In this document: positions 41,528 through 50,401 of the stretch, in pieces
Numbering within the stretch: position 1 is the stretch's first letter
How the letters are laid out: each line of letters begins with the position of its first letter
From: an uncultured Prevotellaceae bacterium
GTDB taxonomy: Bacteria > Bacteroidota > Bacteroidia > Bacteroidales > Bacteroidaceae
Direction of reading: 5' to 3'
Assembly: GCA_947304115.1 (NCBI GenBank)
Contig: CAMZAE010000004.1
Location: forward strand, 29,457 to 93,456
Length of the DNA stretch: 64,000 nucleotides
Notes under the pieces: generated by a model
The model's input: the letters and a program-made list of their open reading frames with translations, nothing else
Told to the model about the DNA's origin: nothing
The model's database searches: none
Program-made: the position numbers and the translations under genes

Positions 41528-43636
41528 ATGAAGAGTTATGAATTGAAGAAACGCAGCAACGCTTTCGACCTGCTTTGCGGCCTTTGCATCCTGCGAATGG
41601 TGATGCTTCATGCCATCTGCCAGACGCAGTTGCGGCAGGCTCCTTGGTGGAAGGAGACGATGCTTTGGACGTTTTTCTTCATGAGTTTCTTTTTCTTCAA
41701 GGCCGGTTACTTCAACAAAGGCATAACAGGCGACACGATCCCCTATCTGCGTGACCGCATCCGCCGCCTCTTTGTGCCTTACCTTTCATGGGGCGTCATA
41801 GGCTTTGTCTTGGCTTTCTTCTGGCTTAGCCTCTTTCCGGAAGGAATAGCGAAAGCAATAGGCAAGGTGGAGAAGTTCAACTGGCTGGAAAACGGCTGGA
41901 CCTTTGGAAATGGTCCGCTTTGGTTCCTGCTCTCCTTCTTCACGACATATGTGCTAATGCATTTCATAGAGCGTGTGCGCCACCTACATTGGATTGTCCT
42001 GCTCTTTCCTGCAATCGGCTATTGGCTCTTCAAGCAAGGCAATCCCATGTGGTTCCTGCTGAATAATGTCTTTTGCGGCACTTTCTTCTTCTATATCGGA
42101 AAGGTTTGGCACCATGTCCTTGACAGGCTTGCGAAGCATTGGGCACTTGCCATCAGCATTGTGCTTTGCATAGGTTTCGTCTTTGCCAACATCTATCTGC
42201 ATGGCGAATACGAGATGAGAATTAACCGATGGGTAGGCCCTTTCTGGCAGGTCCTGTTTATCATGCCACTTTCGTTGTTGGGTATTTCGGGGCTGTTCCT
42301 TTTGTTGCCCACGCCTCGGGTGCCTGTGATTAACTATATCGGCGAGCACAGTATGGTATTCTTCGTCATGCACTATCCGATAGTGTTGAGCTATGCATAC
42401 GCCAGCATTTTGCTTGGGCATAATATACACAAAAGCATTCCAGACCTCGTCATTGTCCTTATCATAACTTTCACACTCTGTTTCCTGGCAGTTCCTTATG
42501 TGGAACGCGTGCCTTGGTTGAGCGGAAGGCCCCCCTCTAACTCCCCTTCAAAGGGGGAGAACTCCCCTCTCTCTAAGGGAGATGTTGGGAGAGAGTCTGT
42601 TTACTTCTACCATACACAAGACACAGAGCGCATTGTTCGCGAATGGAAGCATGGAACATTCCCTTCGCACTTCCTTTATGGTGCTTTGCAGCTTAAAGAT
42701 TATGGCATTGATGTGGTTTGGCATCACCAGAAGCACACCTACAAAAGATTTCAAGACACGTTTGTCGCCACTTGGAAAGTCCTCACGTGTTGTAAGTCCT
42801 ACGATGTCCTTTATGCCACGCACACCTATGGCATAGAACCCATCATCTTGCTTCGGGCGTTGAGGCTCTATAGGCATCCCATTGTCGTGTGGCATCATCA
42901 GCCCATCGTTAAGGCGAAGAACCCGTTTCGTGAGACTTTTGCCCGCCTTTTCTATAGAGGGATGGATCACATGATATTCTTCTCCCAGAAACTCATTGAG
43001 GACAGCCTCCTCTCGAAGAAAGCCGACAGGAAACGCATGAGCATGGTGCATTGGGGAGCCGACCTTGAGTATTACAGCTCCTTTCTTGCTCCCCAAAAGG
43101 GGGAGCGGTACGGGGACTTCATCTCCACCGGAAAAGAGCTTCGAGACTATGAGACGTTGATTCATGCTTTCTGCGAGACAGAACTGCCATTAACGCTTTT
43201 TGCGGAGAAGAAGCGCCAGGCATACTTTGATACCCTCCTTGCTGGCAAGAAGAGCATTGACGTTCATTATGGCGACCGGCCTATTCCACATGAGATTGCA
43301 CAATATGTAGCCAAGAGCCGATGTGTGTGCATCTGTTGCCAGAAAAGCAATTATACGGTAGGGCTGACCACAGTGGTAGAGGCCCTTGCACTTGCCCTTC
43401 CTATCCTTTGCACTCGCAATCCCCAGATGCCGATGGACATAGAGGCAGAGGGCTGTGGCTTCTGGATAGAGCCAGGCGATATCGAAGGGTGGAAGGAGAA
43501 GTTGCGTTTCATTGCCAGTCATCCCGAAAAAGCAAAAGCAATGGGGCAGAAAGGCCGTGTCCTCGCAGAACAATACTATAATGTAAGGAGGTGCGGGAAA
43601 GAAGTCGCAGACATCATTATAAAGTATGAAACATAA
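41528..43636 (+). CDS. acyltransferase-glycosyltransferase fusion joined by a palindromic element
   Basis: 702 residues. Residues 1-~333: acyltransferase family 3 membrane enzyme (FDLLCGLCILRMVMLHAIC, ten helices, FFVMHYPIV). Residues ~357-702: GT4-like glycosyltransferase (VVWHHQP, VHWGADLEYY, FISTGKELRDYETL, NYTVGLTTVVEALALALPIL, GCGFWIEPGDIEGW). Between them, ~334-356 (RPPSNSPSKGENSPLSKGDV) come from a palindromic element at 42528-42596. A shorter relative at 43089-43108 adds APQKGE inside the GT. Element insertion probably removed a stop and fused two adjacent genes. Both domains look intact. Confidence 0.88.
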   Translation: MKSYELKKRSNAFDLLCGLCILRMVMLHAICQTQLRQAPWWKETMLWTFFFMSFFFFKAGYFNKGITGDTIPYLRDRIRRLFVPYLSWGVIGFVLAFFWLSLFPEGIAKAIGKVEKFNWLENGWTFGNGPLWFLLSFFTTYVLMHFIERVRHLHWIVLLFPAIGYWLFKQGNPMWFLLNNVFCGTFFFYIGKVWHHVLDRLAKHWALAISIVLCIGFVFANIYLHGEYEMRINRWVGPFWQVLFIMPLSLLGISGLFLLLPTPRVPVINYIGEHSMVFFVMHYPIVLSYAYASILLGHNIHKSIPDLVIVLIITFTLCFLAVPYVERVPWLSGRPPSNSPSKGENSPLSKGDVGRESVYFYHTQDTERIVREWKHGTFPSHFLYGALQLKDYGIDVVWHHQKHTYKRFQDTFVATWKVLTCCKSYDVLYATHTYGIEPIILLRALRLYRHPIVVWHHQPIVKAKNPFRETFARLFYRGMDHMIFFSQKLIEDSLLSKKADRKRMSMVHWGADLEYYSSFLAPQKGERYGDFISTGKELRDYETLIHAFCETELPLTLFAEKKRQAYFDTLLAGKKSIDVHYGDRPIPHEIAQYVAKSRCVCICCQKSNYTVGLTTVVEALALALPILCTRNPQMPMDIEAEGCGFWIEPGDIEGWKEKLRFIASHPEKAKAMGQKGRVLAEQYYNVRRCGKEVADIIIKYET
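42528..42596 (+). repeat. palindromic element at the fusion junction
   Basis: CTCCCC/GGGGAG hairpin (42541-42559) followed by CTCTCTC/GAGAGAG arms (to ~42595). It lies exactly between two enzyme domains. Confidence 0.75.
43089..43108 (+). repeat. short GC hairpin inside the GT domain
   Basis: GCTCCCC-AAAA-GGGGGAGC. It may be a reduced copy of the same element; codes APQKGE, which looks like extra residues before the conserved FISTGKE. Confidence 0.4.
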
Positions 43637-44309
43637 TCTGTTAGTTATCTTAGTCGCTGTCCTTTGCATTGGGACGCTTTCGGCCTCAGCCAGAAAAAAG
43701 GATAAGCGGCACATTGTGCGCATAGAAACGAGTGAGGGTAATATCCGCGTTGCCTTGTCGAAGGATACACCGCTGCATAGCAAGAACTTCCTCAAGCTTG
43801 CCCGCGAAGGATTCTACGAGGGCACGCTTTTCCATCGTTGCATCAAGGACTTTATGATACAAGGTGGCGATCCAGACAGTCGCAATGCGGAGCCAGGCAA
43901 GCTTTTGGGCGACGGCGGCACAGGCTACACCATCCCCGCAGAATTCTGTCTGCCTTACTGGTATCATTGGCGAGGCGCTTTGGCGGCAGCAAGAGAACCC
44001 GACGATGTCAACCCCGAAATGGAGAGCAGCGGTTGCCAGTTCTACATTGTCTATGGCAAGAAGCAGGCCGCAGCCGACATTCGAAAAGTCCGTGCCATGT
44101 TGGAGGAGAAAGGTATTGAACTTACGCCGCAGATGGTGGACGACTACATCATGCGCGGCGGCACGCCTCACCTCGACGGACAATACACTGTTTTTGGCGA
44201 AGTCATCGAGGGTATGGATGTGGTGAAACGCATACAGGGAGTTGAGACAGACAAGAATGACCGTCCGCTGAAGGATATTGTCGTCCTTCGTATGATTGTG
44301 GAGCAGTAA
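43626..44309 (+). CDS. secreted cyclophilin-type peptidyl-prolyl isomerase
   Basis: 227 residues. Signal peptide MKHNLLVILVAVLCIGTLSASA, then a cyclophilin domain: FLKLAREGFYEGTLFHRCIKDFMIQGGDP (active-site FHR and QGGDP visible) and GQYTVFGEVIEGMDVVKRI. A ~55-residue insertion (PAEFCLPYWYHWRGALAAAR ... VDDYIMRGGTPHL) splits the core, common in Bacteroidetes forms. It starts 11 bp inside the end of the glycosyltransferase fusion, so it is co-transcribed. Confidence 0.93.
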   Translation: MKHNLLVILVAVLCIGTLSASARKKDKRHIVRIETSEGNIRVALSKDTPLHSKNFLKLAREGFYEGTLFHRCIKDFMIQGGDPDSRNAEPGKLLGDGGTGYTIPAEFCLPYWYHWRGALAAAREPDDVNPEMESSGCQFYIVYGKKQAAADIRKVRAMLEEKGIELTPQMVDDYIMRGGTPHLDGQYTVFGEVIEGMDVVKRIQGVETDKNDRPLKDIVVLRMIVEQ

Positions 44310-44388
44310 AAGCACTTGTTTTTTATCCAAATCGCGGTAAAACGCCACATTTATACCAAAAACCTTTTCTTCTTAAGAGAATAAAGGC

Positions 44389-44396
44389 TACCTTTG
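44389..44396 (+). promoter_or_regulatory. promoter of the PCMD lipoprotein gene
   Basis: TACCTTTG 30 bp before the ATG at 44427. Confidence 0.6.
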
Positions 44397-44426
44397 TGCC
44401 CGATTTTATGAAAACCCAACAGAAAC

Positions 44427-45677
44427 ATGAACAAATCATCTTATTGGTTATTAACAATCCCCCTTTTCTTAGCTTCTTGCATTCAGCCCGAACAGGAGAA
44501 TACAGAGTGTGATATCGAAGCCGTCTCGCTTCATCTGGAGAATCCTTCCGACTTCTTCTTCCACGACTATGACACACTGATGACTGTCCCTGTGACCGAA
44601 GACGTTGTGTACGATATCGTCTTCAAGATTAAGGCTGAGGCAGAGATGCAATGCGTTCCAACTTCCTTTCGCATAACGGACAAGGCTTCTCTTTATAAAA
44701 TTGCAGAGGATGACACAGAGACCCCTTTCCTCAACGGCTCGCTTGTTGATTTCTCCAACGAACAGGTGCATCGCTTCCGTGTTGTTTCAGAAGACAAGGT
44801 ATGGAGCCGTAACTACACCCTTTCTGTCGGGCATGAGCCACCCTGCGAAGGCTATATGTCTTTCGATTTTGAAAGCTATTCTTTGGATCCCTCTGGCAAA
44901 TACTATGTGTGGGAAGGCCCAAAGTTTTTCAATGACGAAGAGTGGAAGAATGGAAATCCTGGCTTCAAGTTGAGCCGGTCGTCGGCAAAGCCGATGGAAT
45001 ACCCCACGACTCCTGTTGCCGGTGGCGGACCTGATGGCAGTGCCTGTGTCAAGCTCGAGACTTGCGACACGGGACAATTCGGCAAGATGGTGAACATGCG
45101 CCTTGCTTCCGGTTCTATGTTCAATGGCGTTTTCGATATCAGCAATGCCTTGAAAGATGCCCTCAAAGCAACTTTGCTCGGTTCTCCCTATACCTACAAG
45201 CCTACACAATTACGCGCATGGCTTCGCTACGAGCCTGGGAACGTTTTCCAGAACCGCGACGGAAGCAAGATGGATGGTGTCATAGACGAGCCAGACATGT
45301 ATATCGTGTTTTATCGTAATGAGGACGAATACGGGAACAAGATACAGATTGACGGCAACGATGTCCTGACCAGCCCTCATATTGTGGGATTGGGACGTCT
45401 GCCACATCATTTCAACGAAGACGGAAGCGACAAGCTTACCGATAATCCCATTCACGGCGTGACCGCAGAGTGGCAAGAGTTCAGGATCCCTGTCGAGTAT
45501 AGGGCAGAAGTGGACCCTGATATTTTGGAAGCAAGGGGATATAGCTTGATAATTGGTTCTGCCAGCAGTTGGCAGGGTGCCTTTTTCAAGGGTGCCGTTG
45601 GCAGCAAATTCTTTATTGACAAAATGCAGCTCTTCTGCGATGAAAAAGAAACAGAGCAAGAAACACCACAGATATGA
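44427..45677 (+). CDS. PCMD domain lipoprotein
   Basis: 416 residues. Lipoprotein signal IPLFLASC. An N-terminal Ig-like region (~25-130) is followed by the PCMD (putative carbohydrate metabolism) domain: FDFESYSLDPSGKYYVWEG, PDGSACVKLET, GVFDISNALKDALKATLLG, GSKFFIDKMQL. The fold resembles carbohydrate-binding or hydrolase jelly rolls; no enzyme activity is known to me. Overlaps the next gene by 4 bp, so the two probably work together at the outer membrane. Confidence 0.87.
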   Translation: MNKSSYWLLTIPLFLASCIQPEQENTECDIEAVSLHLENPSDFFFHDYDTLMTVPVTEDVVYDIVFKIKAEAEMQCVPTSFRITDKASLYKIAEDDTETPFLNGSLVDFSNEQVHRFRVVSEDKVWSRNYTLSVGHEPPCEGYMSFDFESYSLDPSGKYYVWEGPKFFNDEEWKNGNPGFKLSRSSAKPMEYPTTPVAGGGPDGSACVKLETCDTGQFGKMVNMRLASGSMFNGVFDISNALKDALKATLLGSPYTYKPTQLRAWLRYEPGNVFQNRDGSKMDGVIDEPDMYIVFYRNEDEYGNKIQIDGNDVLTSPHIVGLGRLPHHFNEDGSDKLTDNPIHGVTAEWQEFRIPVEYRAEVDPDILEARGYSLIIGSASSWQGAFFKGAVGSKFFIDKMQLFCDEKETEQETPQI

Positions 45678-46465
45678 AACACACATTATATATAATAGTA
45701 GCATTATTATCACTAGCTGCACATGCTCAGCAAGAAGATGCCTGGCAGAAATGGGGACCAACAGAGGGGCTGAAAGGCGGTGGTTTTATCGTCCGTGCGG
45801 GATATGTTGTTGGTGGTACCACACCTCTGCCTCTGCCTGCAGAAATCAGGAAAATCAATGAGTTCAGTCCCAGAGGCGGCGTCAGTCTCGGCATTGACGG
45901 CTATCGTATGTTCAGCAAACGCTGGGGTGTAAGTCTCGGCGCGCATTTCTTTTGGGAAGGCTTCCATACGAGTGCAGATGTCAAGAACTATTATACGCGG
46001 GTGAAAAGAGACGAAGATGTGACGGACGGATATTGTACAGGAACCAATGTCACAAACACGGAAATGTGGGGTGTGACCATTCCTTTGCTTGCCACTTTCC
46101 GCATCAGCCCCAGATGGAATGTTAGCTTCGGTCCATATTTGAGCTATTATTTCAAGCAGACTTTCACAGGAGAAGTATATGACAACGAAGATGGCATTGG
46201 CTATCTGCGCGTGGGTTCACCTATTGGTCCCAAAATAGATGCGGATCGCAATACACCTTTCACATACCCGGATGATTTCGCTGACAATATGCGTCCTATG
46301 AATGTTGGTATAGAGGTCGGTTTTGACTGGAAAGCCTTGCGCCATATGAACGTGTTCGGCTTGCTTGACTGGGGGCTGACGAACATCTGGGATCCCAAGT
46401 TTGAGGCAATTACCTTTAAGATGTTTCCCATCTACGGCACTGTCGGAGTAGCTTACCGATACTAA
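45674..46465 (+). CDS. outer-membrane beta-barrel protein (PorT-like)
   Basis: 263 residues. Signal peptide (IIVALLSLAAHAQ) and amphipathic strands ending in a terminal aromatic (VGVAYRY), the outer-membrane barrel signature. Repeated GFDWKALRHMNVFGLLDWGL-type strands fit the outer-membrane beta-barrel (porin-like, PF13568 type) family. Coupled to the PCMD lipoprotein. Cargo or partner unknown. Confidence 0.82.
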   Translation: MKHTLYIIVALLSLAAHAQQEDAWQKWGPTEGLKGGGFIVRAGYVVGGTTPLPLPAEIRKINEFSPRGGVSLGIDGYRMFSKRWGVSLGAHFFWEGFHTSADVKNYYTRVKRDEDVTDGYCTGTNVTNTEMWGVTIPLLATFRISPRWNVSFGPYLSYYFKQTFTGEVYDNEDGIGYLRVGSPIGPKIDADRNTPFTYPDDFADNMRPMNVGIEVGFDWKALRHMNVFGLLDWGLTNIWDPKFEAITFKMFPIYGTVGVAYRY

Positions 46466-46725
46466 GCCGTTGGCTGTATCGGCAGGACATAAATCCCCTA
46501 CTTAATCATTCGGCATCGCTGACCGAAGTAACAAACGCTCCACTGTGGAGCGTTTGTGCTGTTGTGTGTAGAAAGGGTAGCCAAAGGGTAGCCCCCAAAA
46601 ACAGTTTTTCACAGATTGCTTTGCCTTGAAATGTAAAAATACGCGAAATGTGATTGTTTTTAGCCTTTTTCTACAAAGAAGTAAAAACATTGAACATTAA
46701 ACATTGAGTATTGAACATTTTTTTG
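46466..46725. other. intergenic region with a perfect 27-bp palindrome
   Basis: No gene seen. Contains the palindrome at 46531-46557, a direct repeat AGGGTAGCC (twice, ~46576-46596) and a run of ACATTGA words (46686-46718) that reaches the gpsA promoter. Confidence 0.6.
46531..46557. repeat. perfect odd-centred palindrome
   Basis: ACAAACGCTCCAC-T-GTGGAGCGTTTGT: 13-bp arms around a single base. The 12-mer CAAACGCTCCAC also opens the 22-bp array at 30565. Confidence 0.85.
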
Positions 46726-46733
46726 TACTTTTG
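46726..46733 (+). promoter_or_regulatory. promoter abutting the gpsA start
   Basis: TACTTTTG, 5 bp before the GTG start; a TTG element lies 20 bp upstream. Confidence 0.6.
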
Positions 46734-46738
46734 CAGCG

Positions 46739-47734
46739 GTGAATGAATTAGGAAACATAGCAGTCCTGGGCGGCGGAAGCTGGGCAACGGCAATCGCCAA
46801 GATGTTGCTCGAGAAAAACGACCACATCTGGTGGTACCTTCGCAGGGACGACCGCATTGAGGACTTTAAGCGGCTCGGACACAATCCCGCCTACCTTACA
46901 AGCGTGCATTTCGACGTGAATCGCATCACCTTCGAGAGCGACATCAACAAGGTGGTCGAGGCTTGTCAGACGCTCATCTTCGTTACGCCTTCGCCCTACC
47001 TGAAAGGCCACTTGAAACGGCTTCACGTCCGCCTTCGCGACAAGTTCATCGTGACTGCCATCAAGGGCATCGTGCCCGACGAGAACCTCATCTGCTCCGA
47101 CTACTTCAACCAGATGTATAATGTGCCGGAGGATAATCTGGCCGTGCTTGGAGGTCCGAGTCATGCTGAAGAAGTTGCACTGAATCGTCTCACTTACCTG
47201 ACCGTCGGCTGTGCCGACAAGGAGAAGGCGACGGCGTTTGCCAAGATGCTTGCAAGCGACTATGTGAAGGCCAAGACCAGCGACGACGTGATCGGTATCG
47301 AGTACGCCAGCGTCCTGAAGAACGTCTATGCCATCGCAGCAGGCATCTGTCACGGCCTCAAGTACGGCGACAACTTCCAGGCCGTCCTCATCAGCAACGC
47401 CATTCAGGAGATGGAGCGCTTCCTCAATACCGTCCATCCCATCGACCGCAGCATCACCGAAAGCGTCTATACAGGCGACTTGCTTGTGACGGGCTACTCC
47501 AACTTCAGCCGCAACCGCGTCTTTGGCACAATGATTGGACAGGGCTACAGCGTGAAGAGCGCACAACTCGAAATGGAGATGATTGCCGAGGGTTACTTTG
47601 CCACAAAGTGCATGAAGGACATCAACAAGCACCTGCACGTCAACATGCCCATCCTCGATGCCGTCTATAACATCCTCTACGAGCGCATCAGCCCCACCAT
47701 CGAAATCAAGTTGTTGAGCGAAGCGTTTAGATAA
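46739..47734 (+). CDS. gpsA: glycerol-3-phosphate dehydrogenase [NAD(P)+]
   Basis: 331 residues. Makes sn-glycerol-3-phosphate from dihydroxyacetone phosphate for phospholipid synthesis. Rossmann motif IAVLGGGSWATAIAK (~7-21), TPSPYLKG, AIKGIVPDE, GGPSHAEEVA, and the catalytic Lys in EYASVLKNVYAIAAG. GTG start: the only in-frame start before the dinucleotide motif, and it coincides with the expected transcription start, so the mRNA seems leaderless. Confidence 0.95.
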   Translation: MNELGNIAVLGGGSWATAIAKMLLEKNDHIWWYLRRDDRIEDFKRLGHNPAYLTSVHFDVNRITFESDINKVVEACQTLIFVTPSPYLKGHLKRLHVRLRDKFIVTAIKGIVPDENLICSDYFNQMYNVPEDNLAVLGGPSHAEEVALNRLTYLTVGCADKEKATAFAKMLASDYVKAKTSDDVIGIEYASVLKNVYAIAAGICHGLKYGDNFQAVLISNAIQEMERFLNTVHPIDRSITESVYTGDLLVTGYSNFSRNRVFGTMIGQGYSVKSAQLEMEMIAEGYFATKCMKDINKHLHVNMPILDAVYNILYERISPTIEIKLLSEAFR

Positions 47735-47808
47735 GGGGGGAGACAGGCAGGCTATAGAAAAAATGTTCTTTCCTACTGCATAGATTTCCCATACAGTGTT
47801 TCGGGTTT

Positions 47809-47892
47809 TACGTTTTGCGACGTGAAATGTACAAATTACGACGTAAAACGTACATTTCACGTCGTAAATTGTACAATTTACGTCGTAACTTG
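47809..47892. repeat. 21-bp tandem palindrome array, copy A
   Basis: Units of exactly 21 bp begin at 47818, 47839, 47860 and 47881 (the last partial). Palindromes ACG-W-CGT and TGTACA alternate every ~10.5 bp. The central W flips (CGACG or CGTCG) between units. Between convergent gpsA and the membrane protein gene. Same design as 62403-62486. Confidence 0.85.
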
Positions 47893-47939
47893 AAGAATTT
47901 CCCAGCCTGCGTGACTGTTTTCTGTCGCGAGAGAGTGCT

Positions 47940-48851
47940 TTATTGATGCACCTGGTCGAATTTGTTGCCGTTCCAAATCAGGTGAATTGTTGTTTCACGG
48001 GTTGGCGTGTGGCAAATACATTCGATAACGTTGCCTTTGCGTGGCAGCTTGCTGACAATGATTTGCGTGTCCTCCGGCATCGTGTCGAGGTAGGCGTTCA
48101 ACTTGTCTGGATAGGCAAATTCCATCCTTTTCGTGTCGATGTCGTAGATGTAGTAGCTAAGGCCAGAGAATTGTCCGATAATAGGTTTGCCGTCAAAGTA
48201 ATCCACTGTGTTATGGACAATAAGTTTTTGCTTAGTGTCCGCGAAGTTCCAGCATACGAACTCAATGAATCCGCTGCGGACAGAGCCTCCTTCCGTATGG
48301 TTTGTTATATTGTAACGGAAATATGCGTTCTTCAAATCTACATCGAAGGTTATATCTTCAAGAAGAGGCTTGCCTTGCTGATATAGTTCCCAGTTTTTCT
48401 TCATCCAGCCTAACGCTTCGCCCATATCCTCATGCGAAGCAAGGGCTGTTACGAAGTCGACAATTGTAGGTTCCTCTCCTTTGAATTCGACAGGGAAGCT
48501 ATAGTCAATCTCTGTCTCTGTTGTGTCGCAGACCTCTTCTGCGGCGCGGGGGGGGCGGTATTGGCCAGCACCCAGTGCAACAATGCTGCAAATAAGGATG
48601 AAAAGGGACACGAGGATGCCAATGACGGAGAAAGCGAAACACCACCATCGCCGAACCATAATGGCGGCTATCAATTGGCAGAGTTGAATGATGAACACGG
48701 TACAAAAGCCCACGACTCCAAACCCCATCAGATTTTTGTGGTCGTTCATTCCTCCATATACAGCTACAACACATAGCACGGCAAACAACACCATGGGAAC
48801 CGCCCATAGGCGTGCAAAAAGAGTCAGACGTGATTTAGTTTGTTCTTTCAT
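47940..48851 (-). CDS. membrane protein of unknown function
   Basis: 303 residues. Three hydrophobic helices in the first ~95 residues (LWAVPMVLFAVLCVVAVYGG; GFGVVGFCTVFIIQLCQLI; FAFSVIGILVSLFILICSIV), then a ~200-residue soluble domain, probably periplasmic, with a beta-rich pattern (FVCWNFADTKQKLIVHNTVD). No family recognised. Own promoter TACTTTTG at 48874-48881 (minus). Codon use is like its neighbours. Confidence 0.8.
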   Translation of the reverse strand: MKEQTKSRLTLFARLWAVPMVLFAVLCVVAVYGGMNDHKNLMGFGVVGFCTVFIIQLCQLIAAIMVRRWWCFAFSVIGILVSLFILICSIVALGAGQYRPPRAAEEVCDTTETEIDYSFPVEFKGEEPTIVDFVTALASHEDMGEALGWMKKNWELYQQGKPLLEDITFDVDLKNAYFRYNITNHTEGGSVRSGFIEFVCWNFADTKQKLIVHNTVDYFDGKPIIGQFSGLSYYIYDIDTKRMEFAYPDKLNAYLDTMPEDTQIIVSKLPRKGNVIECICHTPTRETTIHLIWNGNKFDQVHQ

Positions 48852-48873
48852 TTGTAAATGAGTGTTTATTGGA

Positions 48874-48881
48874 CAAAAGTA
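48874..48881 (-). promoter_or_regulatory. promoter of the membrane protein gene
   Basis: TACTTTTG on the minus strand, 23 bp before the ATG. Confidence 0.55.
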
Positions 48882-48987
48882 CGAAAAGATTATGGATTAA
48901 AGATTAGGAGAATAGAGAAAAAAGCAAAAAAACGTATGCAAGTGAAAATAATGCCTAATGCCTAATCCCTAATCGCAAATTTATTTG

Positions 48988-48995
48988 TATCTTTG
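48988..48995 (+). promoter_or_regulatory. promoter of the his-lys operon
   Basis: TATCTTTG 26 bp before hisH, preceded by a run of CCTAATNCCTAAT words. No his leader peptide with a histidine run was found, so attenuation by His-tRNA is not supported. Confidence 0.6.
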
Positions 48996-49021
48996 CCGCG
49001 CAAATAATATATGGTCGCGAG

Positions 49022-49648
49022 ATGAAGGTGGCAGTCGTGAAATATAATGCAGGGAACATTTTTTCTGTCATTCATGCATTGCAAAGAATGGGCGTCGATC
49101 CCCTCTTGACGGATTCCCCTATGGAGCTACGAAATGCAGACAAGGTTATCTTCCCTGGTCAGGGGGAGGCAAGTAATGCGATGCACTACCTGCGGGAACG
49201 CGGCCTTGACAAGGTCATCCCGTCCCTTACACAACCTGTTCTTGGCATTTGCATCGGGCAACAACTGATGTGCTGCCACTCGGAAGAGGGCAATGTGGAT
49301 TGCCTCGGTATATTCGACGCGGAGGTTAAGCGTTTTGTACCTGTCGGCCACGAAGACAAGATACCGCACATGGGGTGGAACAGTTTACAGATAATCACAG
49401 ACACAACCCGAACTTCCCTTAAAGAAGAAGATAATAAGTCTCCTTTTAAGGATGATTTAGAGGGACTTTTTGTATATTTCGTCCACAGCTACTACGTCCC
49501 TGTCTGCAAGGACACGGCAACTGTGACAGAGTACATCCTCCCTTTCAGCTCTGCTATGCAAAAGGACAACTTCTATGCCACGCAGTTCCATCCCGAGAAG
49601 AGCGGGGCAGTAGGCCAGCGTATTCTCCGTAACTTCTTAGAGCTATGA
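49022..49648 (+). CDS. hisH: imidazole glycerol phosphate synthase, glutaminase subunit
   Basis: 208 residues. Class I glutamine amidotransferase that feeds ammonia to HisF. Oxyanion region GQGEASNAM, nucleophile motif GICIGQQLMC (Cys ~82), and the His-Glu pair in TQFHPEKSG. A slightly long loop (TDTTRTSLKEEDNKSPFKDD) precedes the C-terminal lobe. Heads the operon; overlaps hisA by 4 bp. Confidence 0.95.
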   Translation: MKVAVVKYNAGNIFSVIHALQRMGVDPLLTDSPMELRNADKVIFPGQGEASNAMHYLRERGLDKVIPSLTQPVLGICIGQQLMCCHSEEGNVDCLGIFDAEVKRFVPVGHEDKIPHMGWNSLQIITDTTRTSLKEEDNKSPFKDDLEGLFVYFVHSYYVPVCKDTATVTEYILPFSSAMQKDNFYATQFHPEKSGAVGQRILRNFLEL

Positions 49649-50367
49649 TTGAGCTTATTCCTGCAATTGACATCATCGAAGGCAAGTGCGTACGTCTGAC
49701 CAAAGGCGACTATGACACGAAGAAGGTCTATGGCAATCCACTCGATATGGCGCAGCAATTCGAGGACTTAGGCCTGCGCCGCCTGCATGTCGTGGACCTT
49801 GATGGTGCCAAGAGCAGGCACGTTGTGAACATTGCGACCTTGAGGGCTATTACATCACATACCAGCCTCGTTGTTGATTTCGGTGGAGGTGTAAAGAGCA
49901 ACGATGACCTTGAAAAGGCATACGAGGCAGGAGCAACGCTCGTAACGGTTGGAAGTGTTGCTGTCACAGAGCCTGACCGTTACCTGGGTTGGCTTGAGAA
50001 GTATGGTGCAGAACGGCTCATCCTCGGAGCAGACGTCAGGAATGGGCGTGTTTCCATTAACGGATGGAAAGAAGATTCAGACATCAGGCTTGAGGACTTT
50101 CTGGAGCGTTACATTCAGGCAGGTACGAAGAACGTGCTGTGTACAGACATAAGCAAGGATGGCACGCTTGCTGGACCGGCCATAACGCTGTATCAAAGCA
50201 TAATGAAACGCTATCCTGAATGTTACCTCATTGCAAGCGGGGGGGTAGGGAGTACAGAGGACATCCTTGCTCTCGATGCGGCAGGCATTCCTGCTGTCGT
50301 CTTTGGCAAAGCATTCTACGAAGGGAAAATTAGCCTTCCCTTGCCCCTACAGGAGGAAATAAAATAG
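49645..50367 (+). CDS. hisA: ProFAR isomerase (HisA)
   Basis: 240 residues. TIM-barrel isomerase of histidine synthesis. Catalytic Asp in PAIDIIEGKCVRLTKGDY (Asp ~8) and CTDISKDGTLAGP (Asp ~170); phosphate loops DFGGGVKS and ASGGVGST. Amadori rearrangement of ProFAR to PRFAR, which HisHF uses next. Confidence 0.95.
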   Translation: MIELIPAIDIIEGKCVRLTKGDYDTKKVYGNPLDMAQQFEDLGLRRLHVVDLDGAKSRHVVNIATLRAITSHTSLVVDFGGGVKSNDDLEKAYEAGATLVTVGSVAVTEPDRYLGWLEKYGAERLILGADVRNGRVSINGWKEDSDIRLEDFLERYIQAGTKNVLCTDISKDGTLAGPAITLYQSIMKRYPECYLIASGGVGSTEDILALDAAGIPAVVFGKAFYEGKISLPLPLQEEIK

Positions 50368-50401
50368 TAAATAGTAAATTGTCAAATAGTAAATTATATA
50401 G

